Source: an uncultured Schlesneria sp.
GTDB lineage: Bacteria; Planctomycetota; Planctomycetia; Planctomycetales; Planctomycetaceae
Length of the DNA: 38,536 bases
Assembly: GCA_903834925.1 (NCBI GenBank)
Contig: CAILLA010000040.1
Span: 1-38,536, forward strand
Direction of reading: 5' to 3'
The notes beneath the pieces are model-generated. The model was not told the origin of the DNA. It worked only from the letters and a program-made list of their open reading frames with translations, and did no database searches. Numbering within the stretch: position 1 is the first letter of the stretch; every line of letters starts with the position of its first letter. The translations under genes were made by a program, and so were the position numbers. Below are positions 7,967 through 16,627 of the stretch, one piece after another.

Positions 7967-8504
7967 TTTTGGGGAGCCTGCCTGAATTCGCTTTTTGAAT
8001 ACTTTGGGTGGACTTTTCGCCACGGCTCCCCTTGAAGTCTGTATTTTGTACCCTTTGTGGATGACATCGGCAAGGATGTCTTCTGGACACGGGGTCACTG
8101 ATTGGGTTTTCGTCGACGTGGTTGCCGAATTTTCTGGCTCTGCTGGCGTGGGCTTCGTTCGCAACCCGATTGGACGACGAAGTAGATACACTCGAACATG
8201 GGTCATGCGGCTTGTTGAAAACCGAAAACGATGAGAAGAAAGATTGGAACACTGATCAGCACTAATCTTCGCTAATCAGAAAATTCAAAATTCTTTTAAC
8301 TTCGCTGGCTGTTTTTCGTAGTACGCACGTTCAATTCCTTTGCAGGGCGCGAAGAATCTAATGAAGAAAAGAATCCGGGGACTTACGTCGCCCGGCTCGC
8401 CTCGGTCAACGCGCGAATGATTTCCCTATTCTGAACCCGTCGTTCGACGCGCATGAACCGGCCGTGCCGGTCTTGCGTTTGAGATCCGGTCTCGTTGGCG
8501 GAAT
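7967..8504. other. Intergenic region right of tRNA-Val, no supported gene
   Basis: No reading frame here has a convincing start, composition or family; frames on both strands (for example 7995-8234 plus) are probably fortuitous. An 8-bp inverted repeat GGGGAGCC / GGCTCCCC (7971-7978 and 8024-8031) sits upstream of the tRNA gene. CACTGATCAGCAC at 8250-8262 also occurs at 38197-38209. A 37-bp dispersed repeat at 8368-8404 is listed separately. Confidence 0.6.
8368..8404 (+). repeat. Dispersed 37-bp repeat, copy 1
   Basis: The 37 bases beginning AAAGAATCCGGGGACTTACG and ending GGCTCGCCTCG are identical to 31451-31487. The flanking upstream bases (GCGAAGAA, then a purine-rich stretch) are also similar. 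Both copies lie between genes, consistent with a family of dispersed intergenic repeats. Confidence 0.85.
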
Positions 8505-9683
8505 TCAATTCAATTGTGTGGCGGTTGCGTGTGCATGCTGGATATCGGGTAACACGAGATCCGAGGTACCGCGGCAGATTTGGCGGGCGTGGTCGCGATG
8601 GGCTTCGATGCAACCTCCTCCAAAGATATCCATTGGTTCCTGAATTTGAGCCATTTCTTGCATCACTTGTTCCGTCGCTACGGGATCGGCCAGAGTTGAT
8701 TCAACAAGACGATCGACACGATCCTCGTCGATTTGCAGGTCGCCGTCGGAATCTCGATACGTGGAATTTCTCCAGTGATAAATCGTCACACATTTTGAGG
8801 TTAAATTGTAAATTCGATCGGGTCGCCAAAAATCGGCGAATAAACCCGAGCCCAGATAAAACGTAAAGCTTCCCTCGTACCCTGTAATTTCCGACGAAAT
8901 CTTGTCAGGGTTCCTGAACCATGTTCGATCGCCCGGAACAAAAAACTTCGGTGGTAATGGATTGCTGCACGATCCAATTCGTCGCAAAAAGACTCGTTCA
9001 AACTCGGTTGCTTTGATGGCTCGTGTTTCGGCCTGCCGGTGTAGGTTTTGATACAATTCCGAGTTACTCATTCGAGCCTCGTTGGCAAGGGCCAGTAAAA
9101 TCACATATTCCGTGGCGCGCCAGCAGGAAAAAGTGTACCGTTTCCCCGATTCTTCCGGCTGAGTTGCGTGCTGCAAGGCTGAGATGAGAGATTTCCCTGG
9201 CAACAAAATGAAACCGCGATCCTCGTCGTAGGTCCAGAACTCCTTCGGACGTTCTGCCTCGCCAGTCGCAAAAGACAAAGAAGTTTTCCGGGCGGCTTCG
9301 ACGATGTTTTTCCTGATTCGAACCGCCGACATCAGCTCGCTAAAGCTGGGAAATTGGAATGGAACCGGGCAAAGCAGCATGGCCAGAACGATTTCCCGTT
9401 CCAGATCACTTGAATTGCTGTACGTATCCAAGTTGAGCTTCTGACATAATTGAGCCGTATCCCCGACGGGTGCCCATTTCTTCGAACTGACGTCACGCAA
9501 TTGGAACCCGAGAAATCCCGGAGAAGTGGTTCGCTCGTCAATTGTCTTCACATATTGGGAGATTCCAAGGTCTTTCAGATACCTTGAAAAATTCTGTTTT
9601 GCCGTCTCAAACTCGCCGACCGCCGCACCGCGAATTTGAATTCCACCCTCATTTGAAATGAGTCCATTAACGGCACGCTGCAT
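8505..9683 (-). CDS. Divergent Tgl-like (protein-glutamine gamma-glutamyltransferase) homologue
   Basis: Residues about 130-300 resemble the small transglutaminase Tgl of Bacillus spores as I remember it: a Pro-x-x-Trp region followed by GFILLPGKSLISAL, a possible catalytic Cys187 in KRYTFSCWRATEYV, and the strong match PGDRTWFRNPD ahead of YLGSGLF. Tgl enzymes cross-link Gln and Lys side chains. Aligning the last block puts Ser272 where Tgl has its catalytic Glu and Phe285 where it has its catalytic His, so normal catalysis is doubtful. The N-terminal 120 and C-terminal 80 residues are extra and unrecognised. There is no signal peptide. The ATG at 9683 is preceded by AAGAGGGC. It is a single gene between the tRNA and the acyltransferase. 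Confidence 0.55.
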   Translation of the reverse strand: MQRAVNGLISNEGGIQIRGAAVGEFETAKQNFSRYLKDLGISQYVKTIDERTTSPGFLGFQLRDVSSKKWAPVGDTAQLCQKLNLDTYSNSSDLEREIVLAMLLCPVPFQFPSFSELMSAVRIRKNIVEAARKTSLSFATGEAERPKEFWTYDEDRGFILLPGKSLISALQHATQPEESGKRYTFSCWRATEYVILLALANEARMSNSELYQNLHRQAETRAIKATEFERVFLRRIGSCSNPLPPKFFVPGDRTWFRNPDKISSEITGYEGSFTFYLGSGLFADFWRPDRIYNLTSKCVTIYHWRNSTYRDSDGDLQIDEDRVDRLVESTLADPVATEQVMQEMAQIQEPMDIFGGGCIEAHRDHARQICRGTSDLVLPDIQHAHATATQLN

Positions 9684-9915
9684 CGTTGAGCCCTCTTAGA
9701 ATTCCATCCAGTTCAAACGCAACAGTAGAAGTTTATGTTTTTTTCGATTCTTTTCCAATCGAGGATTTTGCCGCTCGAACGGAATGCGAGAGATTTTCGA
9801 AATTGCACTCGGATAATCGAAATGGAGTAACCAGTCGTCGTAAACACGAAAAGTCGTAAAAGGTGAACTAAAATCAGCGGCATGCTTTTGACAATCGATT
9901 AGTGGCGGGCTTGAT

Positions 9916-11169
9916 TTAAGCCGTAAGCCGTTTCAGTTTTCCCGACAATCGGGCGCTCGGGGCTTCCACGTAGACATAAAGTACATGTGCGGCGCACAGG
10001 CTGGCGAATAGCGATGCTACAAGAAGCGTGCCGGCTTGAATTGCTGTGGGAGTCTTCGAGTACCATTTCCAGCCTGCCGATGTCAGCAGGTGGCAAACGG
10101 GGAAGTGAATCAGGTAAAGACTGTATGAGATCCGTCCAAGGTACTGCAGCCATGGCCAGTTTAACCACTGATGAAGCCGGTTTCTGCGGCCTGCGATGAA
10201 AATCGCGAGCGAAGTCGCCAGAGCCACTGCATTTTCATTCCTCCATTCGACGTCGAAGACCAATTCGACGGCCGCAATAACGGCGATCGCCGCGTAGCAG
10301 GAGACTGGCAATGTCCGGTCGAGCGTCCACCAGGTGACCATGCCAAGGAAAAACATCCAGGCAAAGTGGATCACCCACGGCGATGTACTTTCTAACTGTC
10401 GCCAATAAAACAGCGACACGAATGCAACGGGTGCGAACACGACGAGAATCCCTGCGACCGATGGGCGGGGTTCGTTCGGTATTGGACGCGGAAACAGACA
10501 TTGCGCCAGTCCCCATCCGAGAATTGCGACGATGTAAAACTGCATTTCGATGCAGATCGTCCACATTCCGGCTCCCAATGCTTCAAATCCAATTGCATCC
10601 TGCAGAAAGGCCAGATGGGCTGATACCCGGAATATTGAAAGTTCACCATCGAACGGTGATGAAAGACCCCAGTAACCTCGGCCGAAAAGATCGACCAGAA
10701 TGACAACACCAATCGCCACCCAGTACGGGGGAACTAATCGCACAAGTCGTCTGCCGATGAAGGAGATCAACTCACGTGGCGTGACCCAGGTGTTTCTCAT
10801 CGTATAAGCAATCACGAAACCACTGATCACAAGCAGAATCTGCACGCTGACGCGAATCCTGTAAAACGCCGCGTCGACAATCCAATGTGCTGATTCGAGT
10901 GCGGGCCAGGGTTCAGGCTCATACCACCAGATGTGGAAAATGACAATTCCCAATGCCGCCAGCCCGCGAAGTCCATCGACAAAGACGAAACGGTTTTGTG
11001 ACGGTGCCTCGATTGGGTTGGATCCTTTCGATGTTTCCGTCGTGGAACTTGTTGTTGATAACTTTTCGTTGTCTGAATCGTTGCTTTCATCGCGTGCCGC
11101 AAAGATTTTCCACGGGAGCGCAAGGCTGGTCTGATGTAAACACGTGACAATGGAATGTTTGCGATGCAC
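9916..11169 (-). CDS. Membrane-bound acyltransferase, acyltransferase 3 (OafA/YrhL-like) family
   Basis: Integral membrane enzymes of this family move acyl groups (often acetyl) onto sugars or other envelope molecules. The family signature opens the domain: FVDGLRGLAALGIVIFH, with the conserved Arg and His, followed by SGFVIAYTMRNTW and RRLVRLVPPYWVAIG. About ten hydrophobic segments follow, and the end YLGRISYSLYLIHFPVCHL is the usual last helix of the domain. The start is uncertain. GTG 11169 is given because AAAGG lies about 11 bases upstream; the frame is open to GTG 11322, but that extension passes through a dispersed repeat and abuts the terminator of the next gene. The substrate cannot be told from the sequence, and no neighbouring gene identifies it. 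Confidence 0.85.
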   Translation of the reverse strand: MHRKHSIVTCLHQTSLALPWKIFAARDESNDSDNEKLSTTSSTTETSKGSNPIEAPSQNRFVFVDGLRGLAALGIVIFHIWWYEPEPWPALESAHWIVDAAFYRIRVSVQILLVISGFVIAYTMRNTWVTPRELISFIGRRLVRLVPPYWVAIGVVILVDLFGRGYWGLSSPFDGELSIFRVSAHLAFLQDAIGFEALGAGMWTICIEMQFYIVAILGWGLAQCLFPRPIPNEPRPSVAGILVVFAPVAFVSLFYWRQLESTSPWVIHFAWMFFLGMVTWWTLDRTLPVSCYAAIAVIAAVELVFDVEWRNENAVALATSLAIFIAGRRNRLHQWLNWPWLQYLGRISYSLYLIHFPVCHLLTSAGWKWYSKTPTAIQAGTLLVASLFASLCAAHVLYVYVEAPSARLSGKLKRLTA

Positions 11170-11278
11170 GGGACGCTGTGCCTTTGAGATAATGTGTGCC
11201 ACGGTTTTACCGTCTTCGGTAAGGCCGTGCTCTCCGGAGACGATATCAAACCATGAAGACACATCGATGTCCGTCGAT

Positions 11279-11310
11279 GCCTCGGCTCGGCGGGAGCCTC
11301 GCCCTCCTGT
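11279..11310 (-). repeat. Dispersed GC-rich intergenic repeat fragment
   Basis: On the minus strand the segment contains AGGGCGAGGCTCCCGCCGAG. In one frame it encodes EGEAPAEP, a peptide I recall as recurring spuriously in planctomycete hypothetical proteins. It sits in the 5' extension of the acyltransferase frame, which argues against the longer start. It contains the inverted repeat GGCGGGAGCC-TCGC. Confidence 0.5.
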
Positions 11311-11326
11311 TGGAATGCACACGATG

Positions 11327-11360
11327 AAAAAAAGAAAGCCCGAATAAAATTCGGGCTTTC
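11327..11360 (-). terminator. Intrinsic terminator of the DUF3352-like gene
   Basis: Read on the minus strand, GAAAGCCCGAA pairs perfectly with TTCGGGCTTTC (11 bp) around a 5-base loop, and the hairpin is followed by a run of seven T residues. It lies 21 bases after the stop codon of the gene ending at 11382. Confidence 0.92.
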
Positions 11361-11381
11361 GATATTCATACGACGGATCGG

Positions 11382-13091
11382 CTATTCACTTCGCTTCAGA
11401 GAATAAGCGACCGACTTGGCTCCCTTTTTGTTCGGAATCGTGTAACTGCCACTTGGTTGAAAATACTTGGAAATTGCTTCAAAAGGTGGAAGTTTTGAAA
11501 CATCGACCCCGTCCATGACATTGTCTGACTTTCGGAGCAGGTTGTAGTACGTCTTGAACTGTGCTTCACTTCGCTGGAACGAAACCATTGATGTCTTCGA
11601 CGGGAAGTACTTGGCAATCTTCTTGTATTCGGCCGAATCGATCAGAGCCGCGCGACCTCCGTTTTGGCCTCTCATCATCCCTTCCAGCAGCGGGGTATCA
11701 TTGGTGATGACCAGTTGTCCTTCTGTCACCGTAAACGAAACCGACTGATCGGAATTTGGCGTAATCATTTCATAGATGGTTTCACCATTGAACTCGCGCG
11801 TCTCCAGATTGGAACCACCAGATTTGGCTGCAGCGGAAAGTGTCTTTTTCATCTTCGCAGCGTCCTTCAGGCCGAAAGCAGCCATCACCTGAGGTGTTGG
11901 CGGAGCATCATCATTGTCTTTCGTCTCGGATTGAAGAATATGGATCTTGCCGTCGAGGTGGTCGATAATATCCTTCTTCGCATGGATCATTGGACCTTGT
12001 TCAGCAAGTTGATCCAGGAAACGACCTGTTGCACCGCGTCCCTGGAACGAATCAACCAGAGTTTCGATCGAGGTGTAGGCTCCGCCAATGTTCCAGTTGG
12101 CAGCAGAGTACGAACCAATATCGGCAGGAACCCATTTTGGTGGAGCGAGCTGAGTCTCGGGGAACAGGAATATTCCCATCAGACCTTTTGGGTTCTCAGC
12201 ATAAATAAACGAATTGGAAACCCCTTCAAATTCGCCCTCGTCGAAATCCATGGTTCCGCCCCAACCCTTCCAACCGTCGACACCGAACATTGGAAGGAAC
12301 GCGGCAGCCAGACCGGCTTGAGGAATCGAAGCTTGCGCCATGGTAATTCCGGAATTAATCAACCCGATCGGGTTGACATACCACTTTACAATTGGCTCTC
12401 CACTTTTCGGCTCGCACTGGGACTGGATGTATTTGAACTGTTCATTTTGAGCCAGCGAATCGTCGCTATCACCTTCCCAGCGTTCGAGGACCTCCTTAAG
12501 CGCTTCGATCTCTGAGCTGAATACCAGGAATGATTCGTCAGTGAAGTACGTGATTGTCTTGAATGGGTTGTCGGGTTCAGGGTTCTTCAATGTGTAAGTG
12601 TGAACGGTGACCTCTTCAATTTCTTCCTTGGTATGCTCGGCCTGTTCCTTCTCCAGACCTTCGTGCATTTTCTTCAGCAGCTTGTCGATTGTCGCTTGAT
12701 TTTTTCCGAACTCAAGCATGAACACGAACGAAAGTTTCCGTGGGGGTTTTTCCAGCAAGGCAACCGTCAATTCACCTTGCGGCAACTCCAGCAGATCCGA
12801 AATTGAAACACCAGTTTCGTTTTCCATGTTCTTTGAGGCTTCATCGATTTTCTTTTCGATGTCGTCCAGGAACGGCTTCAGCTGAGGATCGTGAAGCATC
12901 TGGCCAACAGAAGTCTTATCCCACTTCTTTCGAAATTCGGGCACATCCGCGATCGTAAAAAACGCGAGCGTGTCTTTGGGCAACAACTTCTCACCAGGGG
13001 CGTTGTCATCGGCCCGAACAAGTGTTGATGTCGTGACAAATTGGGCAAGGCACAGTAGCAATACAGACGAGCGGAGCCACAATCGATTCAT
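11382..13091 (-). CDS. Secreted DUF3352-like protein (569 aa)
   Basis: The product begins MNRLWLRSSVLLLCLAQFVT and has a Sec-type signal peptide ending near LVRADD, so it is exported. The mature part starts LLPKDTLAFFTIADVPEFRK and continues with a helical Lys/Glu-rich segment and repeated beta-rich blocks, as in DUF3352-type proteins of planctomycetes; function is unknown. No catalytic motif is visible. ATG 13091 is preferred over the in-frame TTG 13103 because it gives a normal n-region for the signal peptide and has GGA eight bases upstream. A strong terminator follows. It is probably a single-gene unit, with 258 bases before the protease gene. Confidence 0.75.
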   Translation of the reverse strand: MNRLWLRSSVLLLCLAQFVTTSTLVRADDNAPGEKLLPKDTLAFFTIADVPEFRKKWDKTSVGQMLHDPQLKPFLDDIEKKIDEASKNMENETGVSISDLLELPQGELTVALLEKPPRKLSFVFMLEFGKNQATIDKLLKKMHEGLEKEQAEHTKEEIEEVTVHTYTLKNPEPDNPFKTITYFTDESFLVFSSEIEALKEVLERWEGDSDDSLAQNEQFKYIQSQCEPKSGEPIVKWYVNPIGLINSGITMAQASIPQAGLAAAFLPMFGVDGWKGWGGTMDFDEGEFEGVSNSFIYAENPKGLMGIFLFPETQLAPPKWVPADIGSYSAANWNIGGAYTSIETLVDSFQGRGATGRFLDQLAEQGPMIHAKKDIIDHLDGKIHILQSETKDNDDAPPTPQVMAAFGLKDAAKMKKTLSAAAKSGGSNLETREFNGETIYEMITPNSDQSVSFTVTEGQLVITNDTPLLEGMMRGQNGGRAALIDSAEYKKIAKYFPSKTSMVSFQRSEAQFKTYYNLLRKSDNVMDGVDVSKLPPFEAISKYFQPSGSYTIPNKKGAKSVAYSLKRSE

Positions 13092-13349
13092 GAATGAGTC
13101 CAATCCCTTTCAAGGTCAAGTAATAGAGCGATCGCGCACTGTCTGTTGACGCCGCTCGCCCAAATTTGCAATCGTAATCCTGCTTCAGAACAAGTTGGCG
13201 AGCATCTTCGCAACTTATGGCCGTTCCAACAACGGCGCCGCGTTGATTTTGTGTAGAAATGCGGTTTGAAAAAGGAAGCTTCCGCTCGCGAGTACCCTTC
13301 GAAATTGAGCGACGTTTCAACGAGCGAACGGATTTTCACATCAGTCGGA

Positions 13350-14309
13350 TCACGGTTTTTTCGCTGGTTCGCCAATCGTCTTGCGTCGTGGCGGATCGAG
13401 ATACCGGAATCCCGTATTGGGATTGTTCCGGTCAAACGCGAAAGCCTCGTGATTGTCCAGAAATAATTTGACATAGGGAGCAGGAATCGCGAAGCCCAGT
13501 CCTTCAGCAAAAAGCAGCTTCATATTCGTGACACCGATTACCTCGCCTCGTGCATTGAAAAGTGGTCCACCACTATTTCCAGGATTAATTTCGGCTGTCG
13601 TTTGAATATAGACCTGACCACGAAAATTGCGATTCTTGGTCCCGATGATTCCCTGCGAAACAGATCGTTCCAGCCCGAGCGGATTTCCAATCGCAAAAAC
13701 CTCTTCCCCTTCCTGCAGGTCTTCTTCCGCAGCAAGGAACGTTGGCTTAAAAACGAGATCTTTCTGAACAGGGATCTGCAACAAGGCTAAATCAAAAAAC
13801 GGGTTTAAGGCGACGATTCGAACGTCGTCGATTCTGCGGCGGTTGAACGAGCCATCTTCGCCACGATGAAAAATCGTCGTTGCGATTCGTGTTTCTCGTT
13901 CAATTACGTGGTAGTTCGTCACGCAAAAGCCATTTTCATTGACGATGAATCCCGATCCCAGTCCGCCCGGGGTTTGAACCAGAACCACACCTTCGCCAAA
14001 TTTTTCCGTTAATTCTTTGATGCTCCGGCGAGGTAGCTGAGCCGTCCGATAGAGTTGGTGTTTCTGCGTCGAGTCAGGCACATTAGTGGCATCTTTTGCT
14101 GCCGACCGTGACTTGATCTGGTTCAGCGGAACTTTGATGACATCGATACCGATATCGACATACAGCGTATCCGCCTGTTGTTTCAGCACATCTCCTTCCA
14201 GCTTATGTCCCGTTTTCAGTTCAATCACATCTGCAACGGTTGGCGTGGTCGAGAATGTTCCAAAAGCGAGTATTCCCGCGAGAAACAGAAAACGGCAAGC
14301 GGACTTCAT
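13350..14309 (-). CDS. Secreted HtrA-like trypsin-family serine protease without PDZ domain (319 aa)
   Basis: A periplasmic protease of the S1C (DegP/HtrA-like) type. A signal peptide ([20 protein letters not shown], cleaved near VADVIE) is followed by a small beta-rich domain (residues 27-68, [15 protein letters not shown]) and the chymotrypsin-fold domain (about 95-290). The catalytic triad is visible: His134 in CVTNYHVIE, Asp173 in FFDLALLQI, Ser246 in NPGNSGGPL. The chain ends at 319, so the PDZ domains of canonical DegP are absent; the C-terminal tail is Arg/Lys/Pro-rich. The start ATG 14309 has AAGGA upstream. Protein quality control in the envelope is likely; substrates are unknown. 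Confidence 0.9.
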   Translation of the reverse strand: MKSACRFLFLAGILAFGTFSTTPTVADVIELKTGHKLEGDVLKQQADTLYVDIGIDVIKVPLNQIKSRSAAKDATNVPDSTQKHQLYRTAQLPRRSIKELTEKFGEGVVLVQTPGGLGSGFIVNENGFCVTNYHVIERETRIATTIFHRGEDGSFNRRRIDDVRIVALNPFFDLALLQIPVQKDLVFKPTFLAAEEDLQEGEEVFAIGNPLGLERSVSQGIIGTKNRNFRGQVYIQTTAEINPGNSGGPLFNARGEVIGVTNMKLLFAEGLGFAIPAPYVKLFLDNHEAFAFDRNNPNTGFRYLDPPRRKTIGEPAKKP

Positions 14310-14487
14310 AGGTATCCTTCGTCTGAAGTGATGTGCATTGTTTTCGTAATGACAGAACCCGGATGGTGGTGGAAATACGATTCATTGTCGAGTGAGAGCC
14401 CCGCCGCCGCATCAGCATTCAGCCTCGGCTTTCACGAATGCCAGCGAAAACCAGAACGTTGCCAAGCTTCCCGCGACGAAACCGATA

Positions 14488-15525
14488 TTAGCCGTTTCCG
14501 TACGATGCGTGACAGTCTGTGCAAGATTTATTGACTTTGTCGACCGCCTGCTTAAACCGATCATAAGATTCATCTTGCAAGGCCGAGGCGGCTTCTTTCC
14601 CTCCATCAATCAGCGTTCGGGCATGATTTTGATAGTCGTCGTCAGACGTGTATTCGTACCCGGACGTCGTGATGACAGAACCAAACGCGGAAATGAGAGC
14701 AGCCTCACGCCGGATCTGATCTGACAACGATTTGAATTTGGTTTCGCTGTTAACGTCCTGCTTAAGAAAATTCTTCGCTTTCTCGATCCGCTTCATCAGA
14801 GCTTTGCGAGAGGCGGCTTCATTGAAGGGGCGAGTTGAGGGGACATTCCCGGCATCAGGGGGGATCGAACCATCAAGGGTTGATGTCAGTTTCTGAAATG
14901 CCGATCGAGTCTTGTCGAAATTGTCCTTCCCCAAACCAACGGCCGACTGATTGAGTTGAGCGCCAAAGTCACGGACGTACTGAGCTTTATCTTTCCAGGT
15001 CAATGACTCGGCATGTTCTTGAAGAATCCCCGCCAGCGCAGCGATTTCCGCCCCATCGACGGCAATTTCCTTGAAATTCGAGTTATAGCTCCCTTGATTC
15101 GCCATGTGCTTACTCAAGCTGTTGCGAACGGTTTTGACTTCGCCTTGTAGTTCGTCAATCGGAATCAATTCCTGCCACGGAATGCCGCCCCCTTTAGCGG
15201 GTGGTGACGATGGAGTTGAAGCTGTCGTCGCGTTTACCTTATCTTCTTTAGAATTAACGACTTCAGCTGGTGCTGCGATCGTGTTTTTATTGCTGCCCAC
15301 GACTCCAAGTGGATCATCGAAAAAAACATCGTACGGAATCTTATTGACGAATTTCCTTCCTTTTTCGTCAACATGTACATTGACGGTTTCTTTGGCTCTA
15401 CTTTGTGCCACGGCAATTTGACAAATCGCCGCGATGAGTATCGCCGAAGCGACAATCGCCGCCTGTCGCATTTGCCGGAGATCACTCAACCGCAGGCGAC
15501 TTTGGATGTTTCGGAAAAGCAACAT
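14488..15525 (-). CDS. Exported c-type cytochrome with C-terminal haem site (345 aa)
   Basis: An N-terminal basic stretch and hydrophobic helix (AAIVASAILIAAICQIAVA) act as signal peptide or membrane anchor. A long linker rich in Thr, Ser and Pro follows, then a helical region (about 150-345) ending in Cys335-Thr-Asp-Cys338-His339. This helix bundle with a CxxCH near the extreme C-terminus is the layout of class II cytochromes (cytochrome c' / c556 type), in which the haem is attached close to the end. It probably carries electrons or binds small ligands in the periplasm. The start ATG 15525 has GAGGA upstream. It is divergent from the Cys-rich gene at 15847 and shares a 321-base intergenic region with it. 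Confidence 0.8.
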   Translation of the reverse strand: MLLFRNIQSRLRLSDLRQMRQAAIVASAILIAAICQIAVAQSRAKETVNVHVDEKGRKFVNKIPYDVFFDDPLGVVGSNKNTIAAPAEVVNSKEDKVNATTASTPSSPPAKGGGIPWQELIPIDELQGEVKTVRNSLSKHMANQGSYNSNFKEIAVDGAEIAALAGILQEHAESLTWKDKAQYVRDFGAQLNQSAVGLGKDNFDKTRSAFQKLTSTLDGSIPPDAGNVPSTRPFNEAASRKALMKRIEKAKNFLKQDVNSETKFKSLSDQIRREAALISAFGSVITTSGYEYTSDDDYQNHARTLIDGGKEAASALQDESYDRFKQAVDKVNKSCTDCHASYGNG

Positions 15526-15846
15526 GACGGAATCCTCGTCGAAAACGAATTCGAGTTTCGTCGGAATCGTGTGGCCAGAAAAAGAAATCCGGCGACACGA
15601 ACCATCCCGGCATTATGCTTGGCTCAGATAACTGTTGCAATCGCATTCGTTTGAGTTTCTGGCCTTGCCCCTTGCGTAGGAAATGTCAACCCATTATTCC
15701 TATCTCATAATACTGTTCTGGTTTCACAACGAGATTGGCTCGTTTACGATGATTTCGGTGCTGAGTACTGGAATCATCAGATAGAGTATTAAGGTGAGAA
15801 TTGCTGCGAGCGTAGTGATTCGTCTGTTTTGAGTAAGGAGTCTGCG

Positions 15847-16365
15847 ATGAAGAAAACACTATTGGCTGGATTTGGTCTTGCGGTCATGGCGACCGTGGTC
15901 GGTGCTGGTGAAAGTCGTTCGATGCGGTCAACGTTGCCGCTTTCGCTCGCCCCCGCTTTGACAGGTCAGGTCAATTCCATCCCGATGCCGAGCCCGCTTT
16001 CCCCGGTTCCTGATCCGGTCTATAGCACACCTTCGCAACCGATGCTAAACCAATATTCGCCTGGCCAAGTCGAATATCCGTACACGATTGCGCCACCGTC
16101 GGCAGTGGTCTATCAAAACGTGAAGTACCGAAGTACTCGAAATATCGCCCCTTGTGCCGTTCCGACGATCGTTCAGGTTCCAGATCCCTGCAATAAGAAC
16201 GCATGTTGCAAGACTTGTGTGAATGTTGAGATTTGTGTTCCACCTTGCGACCCGAAATGCGTGAAGGTCACACATGACGGCAACAAGGTTCGGTATGATT
16301 ACGGGAAGTATGCGGTTTCCGTCCGATCCATCGGACACCATGTCGTGGTTCACTACGAAGACTAA
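15847..16365 (+). CDS. Small secreted Cys-rich protein (172 aa)
   Basis: The signal peptide MKKTLLAGFGLAVMATVVGA ends near GAGES. A Pro-rich region follows, then a cluster of nine cysteines (APCAVPTIVQVPDPC, ACCKTC, ICVPPCDPKC) and a conserved-looking tail with VRYDYGKYAVSV and HHVVVHYED. Cys spacing suggests disulfides or metal binding outside the cytoplasm. Proteins of this shape are common in planctomycetes, but I know no function for them. ATG 15847 is chosen because TAAGGAG lies six bases upstream. An intrinsic terminator at 16456-16488 makes it a single-gene unit. Confidence 0.8.
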   Translation: MKKTLLAGFGLAVMATVVGAGESRSMRSTLPLSLAPALTGQVNSIPMPSPLSPVPDPVYSTPSQPMLNQYSPGQVEYPYTIAPPSAVVYQNVKYRSTRNIAPCAVPTIVQVPDPCNKNACCKTCVNVEICVPPCDPKCVKVTHDGNKVRYDYGKYAVSVRSIGHHVVVHYED

Positions 16366-16455
16366 CTTGAAGATTGCGACGACAATCGAGCCGAGATTGA
16401 AGGATCAGGCAAACTGCCTCATCAGACATTTCTGTTCAATATTTGCAAGAAAACG

Positions 16456-16488
16456 ACGAGCCACGTTCCCTTGAACGTGGCTCGTTTT
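16456..16488 (+). terminator. Intrinsic terminator after the Cys-rich gene
   Basis: ACGAGCCACGTTC (16456-16468) pairs perfectly with GAACGTGGCTCGT (16473-16485) around a CCTT loop and is followed by TTTTCTT. It lies 91 bases after the stop codon. The AAAAC flank on the left would also give a T-run on the minus strand, so it may work both ways. Confidence 0.88.
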
Positions 16489-16627
16489 CTTGGATTCGGC
16501 TGACGTCGAAGGAATGCAATTCCCGGCGTCAGTGCCTATCATGCGACATCTTTGTCGGTCAACGTTTTTGATCCATTCGTCGTATGTGACGATGTTGTAA
16601 TCAATTCCACTTTTTCGAGTCGAAGAC

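Noticed and set aside
7995-8234. 79-residue plus-strand ORF right of the tRNA
   Set aside because: No ribosome-binding site and no recognisable domain; a minus-strand ORF of similar length overlaps it, so both are probably chance.
11170-11322. N-terminal extension of the acyltransferase ORF
   Set aside because: The GTG at 11322 directly follows the terminator T-run and the extension reads through a dispersed repeat.
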